Source: Apiosordaria backusii (lineage: Eukaryota > Ascomycota > Sordariomycetes > Sordariales > Lasiosphaeriaceae). Taken from it: DNA of 64,000 bases. Shown here in pieces: positions 46,307 to 57,541 of this stretch. The translations under genes were made by a program, and so were the position numbers. Location of the stretch: contig JAUKTV010000002.1 in the NCBI GenBank assembly GCA_030549205.1, positions 2,728,001-2,792,000 on the forward strand, written 5' to 3'. Every line of letters starts with the position of its first letter. The stretch's first letter is position 1. The notes beneath the pieces were generated by a model, which saw nothing but the letters and a program-made list of their open reading frames with translations, had not been told where the DNA came from and did no database searches.

Positions 46307-47386
46307 ATGTCCGGCGCAGCAGTACGTTGGCTCGCTACCTGACCCCGCTGCCTCGATATCAAGATAGCTAACCACCAAGACCACAGGACCGCGAGGCCGT
46401 CTTTCCCACCCGGCAATCGCTGGGTATCATGAAGGCGAAGCTCAAGGGCGCCGAGACAGGTCACAGTTTGCTCAAGAGAAAGAGTGAAGCTCTCACCAAG
46501 TCAGCCGCCCCTTGTCCCACCTCTCCCCGGTCCCAAACTAAACATGTCATAACCCAGGCGCTTCCGAGAAATCACCCGCCGAATCGACGAAGCCAAGCGC
46601 AAGATGGGCCGCGTAATGCAGATCGCCTCCCTCTCCCTCGCCGAAGTGACATACGCCGTGGGCGGCAACATAGGGTACCAAATTCAGGAGTCTGCCAAGT
46701 CGGCGCGCTTTCGCATCCGGGCCAAGCAGGAGAACGTATCCGGTGTGCTCCTCCCGGCCTTTGAGAGCTACCAGACGGAGGGCAACAACGACTTTGCCAT
46801 GACGGGTCTCGGCAAGGGCGGTCAGCAGGTGCAGCGGTGTCGCGAGACGTATGCGCGGGCTGTGGAGGCGCTGGTTGAGCTGGCGAGTTTGCAGACGGCG
46901 TTTGTTATTCTGGACGAGGTCATCAAGGTTGTGAACCGGAGAGTCAATGCCATGTGAGTGCGAAAGTTGGGATGGCGTTGGGGTTGATTCGTTTGCTAAC
47001 ATACAACTAGTGAGCATGTCATTATTCCCAGGACTGAGAACACCATCAAGTGTAAGTGGAGATATACGTTGGGTTCGAAAGGGATCATACTGACTTTGGC
47101 TTAGATATCAATTCCGAACTCGATGAGCTGGACAGAGAAGAGTTTTACAGACTGAAGAAGGTATGTGCACCACGCATGTGGACAATGTTGTCAGCATGCT
47201 AACAGCATATAGGTCGCCAACAAGAAACAACGAGATACAGCCGAGCAAGATGCTGAGATGAAGGCCAGGAAAGAAGCACAAGCACAGGCTGCAGCAGACG
47301 GGGAGAACCAAGCGCCAGAAGCCGGCGCGAATGATGCGCCTGCCGATCTGCTGGCTGCGGAGGAGGATGAGGATGTTATCTTCTAA
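46307..47386 (+). CDS. VMA8: V-type proton ATPase subunit D
   Basis: Central-stalk (rotor) subunit of the V1 sector, coupling ATP hydrolysis to proton pumping at the vacuole. Six exons: 46307-46321, 46387-46499, 46558-46953, 47011-47051, 47105-47160 and 47213-47386, 264 residues. Family hallmarks: FPTRQSLGIMKAKLKGAETG, LLKRKSEAL, FREITRRIDEAKRKMGRVMQ and VNRRVNAIEHVIIPRTENTI, a long coiled coil at both ends. The C-terminal tail is rich in Ala/Glu/Asp and ends EDEDVIF. Intron positions keep frame throughout. Convergent with the U1A/U2B'' gene, 301 bp apart. Confidence 0.96.
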
Positions 47387-47687
47387 GGGGCTTGGGCTGT
47401 GGGTCGTCGAGAGTTATTGCTGGTGTCGCATGTGGGAGGGTTCGCGGTCAGAGTCATTGGCCAGCACATTGTTTCATTAGGCATAGGCGCAATCCGGGAG
47501 CTGTTTGTTTCCTTGTTTTATTCCATTGGGTATCTCAAACTCCCTCTGCCAGGGCATCGACTAGCGGATTACGCTAAACCTGTATCATACAGCACATTAC
47601 ATTCTACATTCCCTATCGAGCATCAAGGCACATGTAACCTTTTCTCTGTGAACCTCTTCGTGTCATATTCAACCTCCAGCCAGCAAT

Positions 47688-48587
47688 CTACTGGCGCTGA
47701 TAAGTCACCTTCATTGCCTTCTCGCCATTCTTCAGAGCCATGCCAGCAGTGTTCTCCTTGGCAGTAATAGCGCCCGCCTCTGCCTCGTATTCCACGAAAG
47801 CAATCCCGCTGCGACCAGGGACGGTACGAACTTCGCGGAAACCTTCGAAACGGCTGAAGATACCGGTGAGTTCGTCCTTCCCAAAGTCGTCGGGCAGGTT
47901 TTGGACGAAGAGAATGCGGTTGGGCGGCAGGTACTCGTCGGGAACGACAGCGGCGGCGCCAGCACCAGTGGATTTGAGACCGGCGCCACGGGCATTCTTG
48001 GCTGGGCGGGGGCCGACGGCGGCCTCGGCACCTGGGAGAGGACGCTTGAGGCGCTTTTGCTCTTCGGCAGTTTCGAGGGCTTTCTTTTTGTCTGTCGGTA
48101 ATTTGTGTTAGTGTTGGATTCGGCGAAGGGTGAAGATGTCGAGGGCATACCCTTCTCAGCCATGCGCCGACGTTTGTGCGCATCGAATTCCTCCTCGTTG
48201 CCCGTCTGGAGGACCGTAGCATCACTGCGAGTGCGGGCAAGGGCAACTTGCATCGGCTTCTCGAATAGCTCGAACCCTTGGACGTCTTCGATGGCCGCGA
48301 GCGCGGACTCGGGCTTGTCAAAGACGACAAAGGCCTGGCCCTTGGCCTTGAGGTTGGTCTTGACGACGATGTCGATTACATTGCCGTATTCTGAGAAGAT
48401 GGCGCTCAGAGCTTCCTTGAGAGGCTCGGACTTGACGCGCTCTTCCAGGTTGCGCACGTAGACACTATGGGGTAGAGTATTGTGTTAGTTGTTTCCAGTG
48501 CGACGCGATACCTGGGACGGCTGAGGCCTTGTATGTGTCGGAGTGCAATGACACATACGTGGCAATTGGCTGTTGTCCTGAAGCCAT
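47688..48587 (-). CDS. U1A/U2B''-type small nuclear ribonucleoprotein
   Basis: Spliceosomal RNA-binding protein with two RRMs joined by a Lys-rich linker. Exons 48587-48559, 48464-48151 and 48091-47688, 248 residues. RRM1 starts VYVRNLEERVKSEPLKEAL and has RNP1 KAKGQAFVVF. The linker is KKKALETAEEQKRLKRPLPG. RRM2 starts ILFVQNLPDDFGKDELTGIF and has RNP1 RSGIAFVEYE, ending KVTYQRQ. This is the layout of vertebrate U1A and U2B'' and of the single fungal protein that often stands for both (yeast MUD1/MSL1). Which snRNA it binds cannot be told from sequence. Divergent from the ASI-like gene. Confidence 0.92.
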
Positions 48588-49177
48588 CTTTGTTTCTGAT
48601 ATTGTGATACTGGTTGGGCAGCAATTGGATATGTTGCTGTTGCTTTCTTGCAGATGTTGTGGTTGAAAGGGAACGGCTTGTCCAGCACAAATTCGCGGTG
48701 GATATTTCTGTGTAGACGATTGGAAGAGAGGACATGAAGTTGGAGATTGGAGACCGTTAAACAAAGTGGGCCTGGGTGACACCAGACACCTGGTCTCAGT
48801 GGAGTTGCAGCTGGCGCGGGGGCCCCTGACGGAATTGCCCAGCTCGGCCCGGCCCCACTGGGGAAACCAATTCCAGGGCGCATGCATCCCGCTGGGCTAG
48901 CGTCACGGTGTGCGGCATCAGGACGCAACTTCCATTACAACAAGGAACCAACTGCGAGCGCGACTCACGTTAATCCGACTTCCCTTACTTCCCTGACTTT
49001 CCCGACTTCTCCCTGCTACTTCGACCTGTTGGGATTCGTCGTCTTCCGCCCTTCGCTTCGAAAATGTGCAAACGGACCCGGTGAGCTTAGGCGCATGCTT
49101 ACACACCCGTTGGTGTACGCCTCTCAACTTAATCACCTTGTTTCCGCCGGTCCGAGGCCCTTTGACATAAGCCCACC
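48588..49177. promoter_or_regulatory. Shared upstream region of the U1A/U2B'' and ASI-like genes
   Basis: 590 bp between divergent starts. C/T-rich tract on the ASI-like side near 48970-49020. No independent coding signal. Confidence 0.55.
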
Positions 49178-52100
49178 ATGGGCGAAGCGATACCACAAGC
49201 CGTGATGGCAACCGCCACACCTGCCTTCGACAACACGAGCGTATGGCACAACTTTACACTGTGGACAACTCAGCATCTTAAGATGAGTATGAACATGTCA
49301 AGGCTGGCTCCGTCGCTGGAAGACTTGGTATGGGCAGGCCCTAGGATGGTTATGAAGCTGGGGAAACTAGGCTCTTTCATCTCTTTCCCAGATGCGGTAG
49401 ACAACTTCGGACAACGAACCATGCCCGATACGACTGATGCCGGTGTCTTTTCGTCGGCCTTTTTGTCATCGACAAGCTCCATAGCCAGCATGTTAGACGA
49501 CGCTGCTTCTCTTCTCCCGTCCGCCACCACCGCCGCCGAAGCCGCCGCCTCTGCGGCTGCCGAAGATCCTACCGCCTCGGTATCCCGATTTTCTATGGAG
49601 GGGGCGAGGGGAATTGGGAGTATTTTGAGTTACGCAACCAGCAAATGGGCAATCACTTGTATAGCGATGGCTATCCTGATCAACCGAACGCATATCTTTG
49701 CCGCGACTAGACGACGGTTACGGCTTACATGGCCGATCCGAGTGCTGCTACGACTACCGCCTGTCTTACTCCTGGCCTGGCAGGCTCGCAGGCTCCTCCA
49801 GTCAATACAATGCCAAACATCTCCAGATTTTGCCCAGTTGCGATGGGGGGATCCGAACAAGAGTTTCGACGTTATGTTCTCCGAGGCCAACAGCTTTTTC
49901 CATGGATTGAGCTCAACATTGTTATTTGGTGCCAGCGACGAGGAGTCGTGCCGCTCTGTCCAGATGGTACCGTGGGATAATCAAGAACAACCGGAGCTTG
50001 TGGGGTCGTTGTCCCGGCTGTGGCCACTTTTCCTGACGTTCTGCCTGAGCCAGTTCATTGAGGTGCTGTCCTGCACCGTACAGGGCCGCCCAGTGGGCAC
50101 GGAGACAGGCACGACGCTATTTGAACATTCTCTGGCTTTTGCCGAGGCTGATGCTGCTATTAGCAGCCAGCTTGGATGGGGGCTTTTTGCCGCCAAAGCA
50201 TCGAAAGCAGCAGCCGATGCCAACTTGGGAACTAAGATCGCTGTTACACGTGCGATGATCATGAAGCGCGTCAACACTTCCCCCGAGGTATTACTGGTGA
50301 CCTTTCTCTCCACCATGAGCTACATCACTAGCCATGTATTAGGTATGCTGAACTTGCAGGCAAAATCTCGTCTCATCAGCACCGGATTATACGGTCTATG
50401 CTTCATGGGGTGCATTGGCTGGAGTACGTTCCACTTTTCAGTTGACGATCCCACCACTCAGGGCCTGTTGAGATATCCCACTGTCTACATCATTGGAATC
50501 ATTCCACACACTCTTATCTTGGCTGGAATCATGGCATGTGCCGTCGTCTATCTTGTGGCCCTGACACTATCCGCTCTCGCTGTGCCCGAGGCCGGCAGCG
50601 ACTCGGAACAGCTCACTTTCAAGCAGCGCTTCCTCCGTGCTCATGCCAACATGCAGGCGAACGTTTCACTCTCAGAAATTCGTATCCGGATGGATATGGA
50701 CTTTTATACAGCCTTAGTCAGGGCCGGCTTTGGTGCCATCACGATGGCTAGCGAGGCGGTCTATCTCAACGAGGACCATAAAGTGAACTTAAAGCGCTAT
50801 ACATGGTTGGAAGACGAAAGGTTCCGCGAGATTGAAGACTTGAAGATGCAATGGATTGGAGGGGTACCAGGATCTCGCTTCGATTCGGTCGGTACAATTG
50901 GGCTTGTGCCTGTCAAAAATGATCAACCAGCGGTCAACAACGGTTATGCGAGGGAAAAGGCAGCACAACAGCTCTCGAAGAACGACAAGACTGGCAGAAG
51001 AGCAAGGGATGGCGTTGGTGCTGCAGAAAGAAGTTCTAGGTGGCTCATGGCTCTCGATTATATGATGCACATTACACGCCTCATGGTAGTTACCTGGGCG
51101 TTGTGTACAGTCAGGTTTTTCAAATTTATCGGCTGGAGAAACCCTCCACGTTGGCTCAGGGGCTTGTCCGAAAGGCCCAAGAAATCCGAGTCGGCACAGG
51201 CCAAGAAGCCGAGATCTCGACAGCCCGGCGGTGGAGGGTCTTACGCAGACATCCTTTCTCCTGGCAACGGAGGATACTTTACCATCCCACGTGATGACCA
51301 GGTCGATGTCGAAGAACTGCTCCGAAGCAGGATGGACAACCGCAACGAAGCAGAAGTAGACACCAAACTCTACAGCTACTTCCTTCGAGACGGCTGGTGG
51401 GGCAACAAGGATACCAGCGGCGACTACATACCCTCGCACCCCCTGATTACTGGGCGTGATGACGAACCCGATATCAACGACTCCGACTTTGACACCACCA
51501 GCATAATCTCCAGCACTGAGACCTCTGCCGAAAGCGAATTTGGGTGGGAGACCGATATCGAGAATGACTGGCTAGACGACGGCCAGCGCACCCCAACTCA
51601 ACAAAATCCCGGCACTGAGCTTGATTCGGCCGCTCTCAGCTCTGCTATCCAACGAGCCCGCGCATCAAGGGAGTCAACCCCCGTGTTGGACACCCCCATC
51701 GCCCCAGCGGACCTCGCCCGCCTCCTCCACCCGCAATCCGCGGAAGACCGCGAGGAAGCCCAGCGCTTGGCTGCCCACCTGTCAAGCAACACGATCATGA
51801 CCCGATCAAGATTCAAGCAGCAGCTCCAGCGCCAGCGGGCCCAACTGCTCCTCTCCGACCCCCACCGATCAACTGCCCTGGAGAAGATGACACCTGAGGA
51901 AGAAGCCCGGCAGCTCGAACAACTTCTTCTCTCGCGGAGGGCAGAAGCCAGAGCAGCGGGGGGTGTACCCCACGGTGATAGCTCCTCCTGGGCCACGGGA
52001 GCAGCGGGGTTGGGACCAGAGGGACCGCAGTGTGTGGTCTGCCAGTGCGCGCCGAGGACGATTATTGTCTGGCCGTGCAGGTGTTTGAGTTTGTGTGATG

Positions 52101-52192
52101 ACTGCAGGGTGAGCTTGGCGATGAATAACTTTGATAAGTGTGTTTGTTGCCGGAGGGAGGTGATTAGCTTTAGTAGGATTTTTGTTCCTTGA
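49178..52192 (+). CDS. Polytopic membrane RING E3 ligase, ASI1/ASI3-like
   Basis: 1004 residues, one exon, with a good start context (CACCATGG). About five to six membrane segments lie between residues 160 and 465, for example LWPLFLTFCLSQFIEVLSC, VLLVTFLSTMSYITSHVLGM and IIPHTLILAGIMACAVVYLV. A long hydrophilic region with acidic stretches follows. The extreme C-terminus is a RING: CVVCQCAPRTIIVWPC, then CRCLSLCDDC and CVCCRRE. Membrane segments followed by a C-terminal RING is the layout of yeast Asi1/Asi3, inner-nuclear-membrane ligases that degrade mislocalised proteins and latent Stp1/Stp2. The orthology is inferred from architecture, so the target is uncertain. Confidence 0.82.
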   Translation: MGEAIPQAVMATATPAFDNTSVWHNFTLWTTQHLKMSMNMSRLAPSLEDLVWAGPRMVMKLGKLGSFISFPDAVDNFGQRTMPDTTDAGVFSSAFLSSTSSIASMLDDAASLLPSATTAAEAAASAAAEDPTASVSRFSMEGARGIGSILSYATSKWAITCIAMAILINRTHIFAATRRRLRLTWPIRVLLRLPPVLLLAWQARRLLQSIQCQTSPDFAQLRWGDPNKSFDVMFSEANSFFHGLSSTLLFGASDEESCRSVQMVPWDNQEQPELVGSLSRLWPLFLTFCLSQFIEVLSCTVQGRPVGTETGTTLFEHSLAFAEADAAISSQLGWGLFAAKASKAAADANLGTKIAVTRAMIMKRVNTSPEVLLVTFLSTMSYITSHVLGMLNLQAKSRLISTGLYGLCFMGCIGWSTFHFSVDDPTTQGLLRYPTVYIIGIIPHTLILAGIMACAVVYLVALTLSALAVPEAGSDSEQLTFKQRFLRAHANMQANVSLSEIRIRMDMDFYTALVRAGFGAITMASEAVYLNEDHKVNLKRYTWLEDERFREIEDLKMQWIGGVPGSRFDSVGTIGLVPVKNDQPAVNNGYAREKAAQQLSKNDKTGRRARDGVGAAERSSRWLMALDYMMHITRLMVVTWALCTVRFFKFIGWRNPPRWLRGLSERPKKSESAQAKKPRSRQPGGGGSYADILSPGNGGYFTIPRDDQVDVEELLRSRMDNRNEAEVDTKLYSYFLRDGWWGNKDTSGDYIPSHPLITGRDDEPDINDSDFDTTSIISSTETSAESEFGWETDIENDWLDDGQRTPTQQNPGTELDSAALSSAIQRARASRESTPVLDTPIAPADLARLLHPQSAEDREEAQRLAAHLSSNTIMTRSRFKQQLQRQRAQLLLSDPHRSTALEKMTPEEEARQLEQLLLSRRAEARAAGGVPHGDSSSWATGAAGLGPEGPQCVVCQCAPRTIIVWPCRCLSLCDDCRVSLAMNNFDKCVCCRREVISFSRIFVP

Positions 52193-52950
52193 TGGGGGAG
52201 CAGGGAAGGGGTTGTTGAGGATGGGGTGGGAAGCATTGGGTGCAGCGAAATAGTTTTAATATGGGCCTTTGGGGCAGGGTGTTTTTGCATTTTTTTATGG
52301 AAACATAGCATGGTATGGCATGGGAAATTTTGACCATGCTGGGTTGACAACTTTTGATTCGATGTTTATTTTGAAAGGGAGTGTATACAGAAGTATCTAT
52401 AAATTGAGCATTTTCACGTAGTTGTCATTATGTCCCAAGTATCACTGTGCTTGTCTCCCTGATGATGCCGTATTGAGGGTATTCTCAAGTGATACGCCGC
52501 TGGTAACATCAGGACGCCATTGAACAACGGCTTAACACATGCATCGGTAAGATAACGCGTCATCACCAGTCACACTTCCTGAGAAACGGGTGTCTTACTT
52601 TGCCGGAAATGTGTCACAATAGAGAACTTGCAATGGTAAACGAGATCATCTATAGTCCTGCCAGACGCATGACCGAGATATACATTTGTAGATAGGCATA
52701 CCGATTCTCCTTCGGAACGAGTAGGTATCGAACTCGCTGGATATACACTCGACGAGGCTCAACCGCTTTTCGATGGGCTCTTGACTGTTGAAGCTCCAGT
52801 CTACCAAGGATGGACGTCACAATTTCTTCTTGAGGGCAACCAAAAGCACCTCACATCAAACACACTCAACAGTCGATAGGGTCGGTAGATGAACCAGTCA
52901 AAAATAGGGTGTCTTCAAAAAGGGGTATCATTGATTTCAACACTCTGCTC
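52193..52950. other. Intergenic stretch between convergent genes
   Basis: 3' flanks of the ASI-like gene and SEN34. No gene seen. Confidence 0.5.
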
Positions 52951-53856
52951 CTACATGCCAGCCCACTCAACACAAAACATCCTCACATCCCCCTCTTTCT
53001 TTCCCTCTTCCTCCTCTCTTTCCGCCCCAAACAGGAAACTCTTCTTCACCGCCGTGCCCAACCGCCCACTGGTGACGATATCCAGCATGGGAATCTTGTC
53101 ATTCCAGCTATAACAATTCGCCAAGAAATGTGCATGATAGCGCATAGGATCCCCTGGGTACGCGCTGTAGTCACCGCCGAACCTCAACCCAGGAGTGGTG
53201 AAATACCCTCTTGTGTTCAGGTATCTGTAAAATGCAGACGATTCGGGCAACTCATCATCAGCGATAGCACCACTGATGCTGTCCTTGTCCAGTAAAGCAC
53301 TGCTTGTGGAGGGAGTGATAGCGGGGAGTACTTCCTTCTTGGCAGCAGCCTCAACCACTGGGGAAGTCGGCGACTCAAAGAGGGAATCAGTGGCAGGAGC
53401 AGCCTTCTCCTTCTTGGAACCACCCTTCCTCTTACCCTCATGCATCTTCTTCACCGCCGCCTTTTCTTCATTAAACAATCTCTTCGCCGTCCTCCTCTTC
53501 TCCTTCAATCCCCTCAAATACGCCTCCCTCCTTTTGTCACCCGCCTCCGAAGACATCTCTTTCAGTTTGGCCAAGTGATCACTGGTCTCATCAGCGATAT
53601 ACGCCGCCCCTCTCTCCACAAGCAACCTTGCCTCTTCCGCCCTCAACTCTATCGGAAGGCCCAAGAACAAGTTTTGTGTTGGGTTTTGAGGCATTGTTCC
53701 GGTCAAGACACAACATAACCCGTGCTTGCGGCGGATTTCCATGACCGAATCTATGGAAAAGAGGAGGTACCGGCCGGCGATGAGAGAGATGCGGATTGGG
53801 CCTGGTTGAGGAGGTTGGGGGGGTTGGGTAGAGGTCATCATGGCGGCCATCGCCAA
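52951..53856 (-). CDS. SEN34: tRNA-splicing endonuclease subunit SEN34
   Basis: Catalytic subunit that cuts the 3' splice site of pre-tRNA introns. 301 residues, one exon. The N-terminal domain has ISLIAGRYLLFSIDSVMEIR and LGLPIELRAEEARLLVERG. A Lys/Glu-rich linker (about 100-175) separates it from the nuclease domain. The catalytic triad is visible as Tyr233 (SAYPGDP), His241 (RYHAHF) and Lys272 (AVKKSF), with the family spacing of 8 and 31. The start MAMAAMM has three in-frame ATGs within seven codons, so the exact one is open. The tRNA-Gln in this window carries the kind of intron that this enzyme removes. Confidence 0.95.
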   Translation of the reverse strand: MAMAAMMTSTQPPQPPQPGPIRISLIAGRYLLFSIDSVMEIRRKHGLCCVLTGTMPQNPTQNLFLGLPIELRAEEARLLVERGAAYIADETSDHLAKLKEMSSEAGDKRREAYLRGLKEKRRTAKRLFNEEKAAVKKMHEGKRKGGSKKEKAAPATDSLFESPTSPVVEAAAKKEVLPAITPSTSSALLDKDSISGAIADDELPESSAFYRYLNTRGYFTTPGLRFGGDYSAYPGDPMRYHAHFLANCYSWNDKIPMLDIVTSGRLGTAVKKSFLFGAEREEEEGKKEGDVRMFCVEWAGM

Positions 53857-55217
53857 CTCTCGCTCTCAACTAAGAGGCAAACACTGCTATTCCTGCTTCC
53901 TGTAATCAAGTTAGTAAAAAGCTCGACAACTTCTCTTGCAAAACAAACTGAGATCGAAGAGAGAGAGAACCAATCCCTTCGGCCGTCAGGTTCATCATCT
54001 TGGCTGTTGCTCCTCTAGCATAACCCCAACCCTGGAATTCCAGGATTAGGGTCAAAACTTCGAAAAACCCGACCAAGGTGAAAAACCTTCCAAACCAAAG
54101 GGATTATATCATAAGCCTTGGACTAGTTCGCGGTCATCACAGAGTATTCAGTGGATTGACAGATTGATACGAAGATTGTATAATCATATAAACGGTTTCT
54201 CTCTCCTCGTGATGATAGTAAATGAATGGGGGTTATTGTTGACTAACCTTGTGTTTGGTGATGCTGCTCTAAGGAGCAGCAACGTTGAAGGAAAAGAGAG
54301 AAGAATTGGAGTGAGGTCGCGTCGAGAGGAAATTTATGGAGGGGACAAAAATTTCAATGGAGCTCCACTGCAAGAAAACAATGTATGGGTCGGCTTGGCT
54401 CATTTTCCCGGGTCCGTGCAGTGAAGGCAAGTGGGGCAGCGTTGAGGCTCCAAGCTCTTGAAGTGACGACAGCTTCGCAAAGTTCTGGGTGAGGAAGGGG
54501 ATGAAAACAAGTTGAATCAAATTTTTCGGAGTTAAGCTATGCTTGCTCCGAGTGGTGTTATATTCATCATATCCTCAACCATCTACATCTATATCTTTCT
54601 GATTTGTCCTTGCATGTCAACGAAGCCATGCTCTTGCAAAGCAGACCACGAAAAGCATGAGGGCATCAACCTCCAATCTGCCATCCACATTCAGAATCTG
54701 ATGGACCTCCTTCACGGCCTTATATTTTAACACATGTCTATGACACAGTATGGAAACTGGGTCATGCTGACTGAAATCCCGCCCGGTCGAGCTCTCTCTA
54801 CCTCGGCATCTTCCACAACACCACGGATAGCCAAATGGAACGGAATACTTGCGCAGCCCCGAGCCATGAGGAGATCATGACATCCGGGGAAGGTTCCCGT
54901 AATCCATCGCAATATGTTGCCGTGGCACAGCATCACGAGGTTGGTCGCACGAGACTGCAAGGCAACTGCATGACTGAGATGGATCACAACAGTTCATGAG
55001 GGATCGGCCCGATGATCCCGCTCTTGATAGAGGATGTCCCTTGGTCCGAGTTCTGTTGGTCATGATGCCGTCGTCTTGATTCGTATGCCCAGTGCGTTCA
55101 CTTCAAGGGAGGAATTGAACCATGGGCGAACCAATGTATCGATCGAGTGATCAGCCAACTGTGCAAATGTCTCTTGTCTCCAGCTTGGGCCGTAACCCAA
55201 ACGCCCACGTTTTTCAC
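53857..55217. other. Intergenic stretch, no supported gene
   Basis: Upstream of SEN34 and downstream of ELP4. Short frames only, none with family features. Confidence 0.5.
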
Positions 55218-56378
55218 CTAGAAGTCGATGCCATCCTTGACCGTACTCGCAGGTGACTTCTCCTTCTTTTCCTCCTCCTCCATCGGTGGCAAGCTATAAG
55301 GCTTGATGTTAAGCCCCTTAGAAGCGCTAAGGCTGAACGAAAGCGTCTCCCGGAACGAGCTCGTCTCCGCTCCGCCGCCTCCCTTCTCATGGTAAATTGG
55401 CAGTGTATGTACCTTCAGCAGCCCCTGGGCTTGATCTGTCTTCTCAGATGAGCTGGACGGGGGAGCAGCTCCAGGAGTTGCCGGTAGAGGTATCAGCTCA
55501 AGGACCCCATCACAAAGCAGTTCCATCCACCGCACCAACCCGGAACTGCGCGGAAAAAGGGACGTTTGCAAAGTAATTATCGCCGTCAACTGGGTGCTGT
55601 ATCTTCGGAGCAACGCCCTCAATGCGTGTAGAAATTGCAGCACTTCGGATGGATGACTACATTGAGGGGCGTAGAGCTCTGGTAGCAGGAGACTAGGGAT
55701 GACCACACGGTGGATGTCTGTTGGGGGCGATGTTTCCAACTTTGTCTGTAGGTGCTTGATGATGGCCTTGAGGTGAGATACGCCTGACTGAGGTCTGGAA
55801 TCGAACATGGGCGGTCCGGTGCTGGGGGTTGCATGGAGTGATCCCTTACAAACGGCTGGCTCGAGGCGCTTGGCGAGATCGAATGAGTGACAGAAGGTGC
55901 TTTGGTTGGCATCTCCTCGCGCTGGGCTTGGTGAAGCTGATGAATTTCCTAATGCCTCGTATCTCCAAGCTATCTTCATCTTTTCCTCTTGGGCAGCTGG
56001 TGGTTGAGATGACTTCGACTTTCTGTCGGGTTCGGCCAGTCCTGGTAGATTCCTCCTCCACTGTGGTGGATAGCCGACGAGATGTACTTGGTGACCTTGT
56101 ACGAGACCCTCGGCGGCATAATATCTGAGTAGAATACCGGAGAAGTCTGTTGTCCCCTGTTCTTCAACCAAAAGGCAAGTCCCTAGCGGGAGCCCACTGT
56201 GGCCCGCGAGGAGCTGATCTAGTGATGCTGTTCCAGTAGACGTTGTTGGTCGGCCGTCCAAGGGTGACGGTCTAACCCCCGGCGGTGGTGGTTGTTTTTC
56301 GGCATCTTGTTGCTTTGCCTGTGGCACGGCTCGCCCAGGTCTCGATGACAATACTGTGTTTCTCTTGATAAACGACAT
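55218..56378 (-). CDS. ELP4: Elongator complex subunit 4
   Basis: Subunit of the Elp456 RecA-like ring of Elongator, which modifies wobble uridines in tRNA. 386 residues, one exon. Features: an N-terminal Pro-rich tail, STGTASLDQLLAGHSGLPLG at the start of the RecA-like fold (the P-loop position is degenerate, as in the family), LLVEEQGTTDFSGILLRYYA, HLVGYPPQWRRNLPG, WRYEAL, and the end of the domain SLSASKGLNIKPYSLPPMEE. The acidic/Lys-rich tail is typical. Start ATG 56378 follows an A-rich leader. Divergent from RPB8 with only 337 bp between starts. Confidence 0.93.
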   Translation of the reverse strand: MSFIKRNTVLSSRPGRAVPQAKQQDAEKQPPPPGVRPSPLDGRPTTSTGTASLDQLLAGHSGLPLGTCLLVEEQGTTDFSGILLRYYAAEGLVQGHQVHLVGYPPQWRRNLPGLAEPDRKSKSSQPPAAQEEKMKIAWRYEALGNSSASPSPARGDANQSTFCHSFDLAKRLEPAVCKGSLHATPSTGPPMFDSRPQSGVSHLKAIIKHLQTKLETSPPTDIHRVVIPSLLLPELYAPQCSHPSEVLQFLHALRALLRRYSTQLTAIITLQTSLFPRSSGLVRWMELLCDGVLELIPLPATPGAAPPSSSSEKTDQAQGLLKVHTLPIYHEKGGGGAETSSFRETLSFSLSASKGLNIKPYSLPPMEEEEKKEKSPASTVKDGIDF

Positions 56379-56715
56379 TTTTTTTGGAAATTAAACAGCA
56401 AATAGCTGTCGCGCAAGCTGTGGAGGGGTCGTTGGAGGGGTTGATAGCTGATAAGATCAAAAAGTTTCGATATCAGTGCAAGGTCAGCCCCGCTGCCCCC
56501 TGTTCGCCCGTGCTCTGGCCCCCACCTGTTTCCCCAAACTCTTGGGAGATTCGACGCTAGACGCTTTCAGCCTTTGGATTTTTTTAACTTCAGCGCAATC
56601 ATTCAAACACCTGCAATCACACCTTTCGAGTTCAGAACGGCCAATTGCTCACCCAAACCCCCTGTCCTGACACCCGTTTTCACCCCATATCTCACCTCCC
56701 ACACCACAAGCCAAA
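56379..56715. promoter_or_regulatory. Compact shared promoter of ELP4 and RPB8
   Basis: 337 bp between two divergent housekeeping starts. The RPB8 side is C-rich before its ATG. Confidence 0.6.
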
Positions 56716-57229
56716 ATGGCAGGCCTCGGCTCCGACGCCCAGCTCTTCGAGGACAACTTCCGCGTCCACAAGCTGAGCGACAAAAAGTACGACCGCGTCG
56801 ACCGCATCTACGCCACCTCCGAGGACAAGTCCACCGAGATCACCCTCGACGTCAACAACGAGCTCTTTCCATGCAAGGACGGTGACGAGCTTCACATGGT
56901 CCTCGCCACATCCCTGCATTATGATGGCAGCAAGGACGACGAGCGTGGGTGGCGCGACGTCGCTAAGACCGGCGCGAGCGAGTCCACTCTTGCCGACCAG
57001 TTCGACTATGTGTGCTATGGAAAGATTTACAAGTTTGAGGACGGGGAGGATGGGCAGACTATGTAAGTTTGCCTTTCCTGTTGGGTAGGCAAGATGTTGG
57101 GGCTGACGTTTGGAAAACAGCAAAGCATACATCTCCTTCGGCGGGCTGTTGATGTCTCTTGTCGGACCCTACAAGAAGCTCACGCCATTGAGGGTGGAAT
57201 ACGTCTACCTTTTGGTTCGGAGGCGATGA
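56716..57229 (+). CDS. RPB8: RNA polymerase I, II and III subunit RPABC3 (RPB8)
   Basis: Shared small subunit of the three nuclear RNA polymerases. Exons 56716-57062 and 57121-57229, 151 residues, the normal size. Hallmarks: LFEDNFRVHKLSDKKYDRVD, LDVNNELFPCKDGDELHMVL, ADQFDYVCYGKIYKFEDG and the conserved end SFGGLLMSLVGPYKKL with LRVEYVYLLVRRR. The intron has a GTAAGT donor and AACAG acceptor. Convergent with the NUDIX gene. Confidence 0.97.
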
Positions 57230-57541
57230 TCGATTTGATTCACAGCGAAACACAATTTGACGAGAGCTCCTGTTGGCTAAACGAGAGGTGACAAACAATG
57301 TTTGCGTCTATAATATGAAATCTATCAAGGAATAGCTATTTCTCCAGCGCTTGCAGCAGTCCCCCGTTCGAGAAGCAGGGACAGAAAGGAGTAGTACAAG
57401 AAGGGGAATCTGGCGTTAAAGGTGCAAATGGAATATTTTATGGACAGGAACAGAAAAGTTTGGCGGATACGGACAATGAAAGAAGAGATACCCAGAAAGT
57501 TGCACCGCCATGTCTTGGGGCTGGCTGCTCGTCTTCACCCT

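Noticed and set aside
52690..52770. Stretch resembling a tRNA T-arm (TATCGAACTCGC)
   Set aside because: No matching acceptor, D or anticodon arm on either strand.
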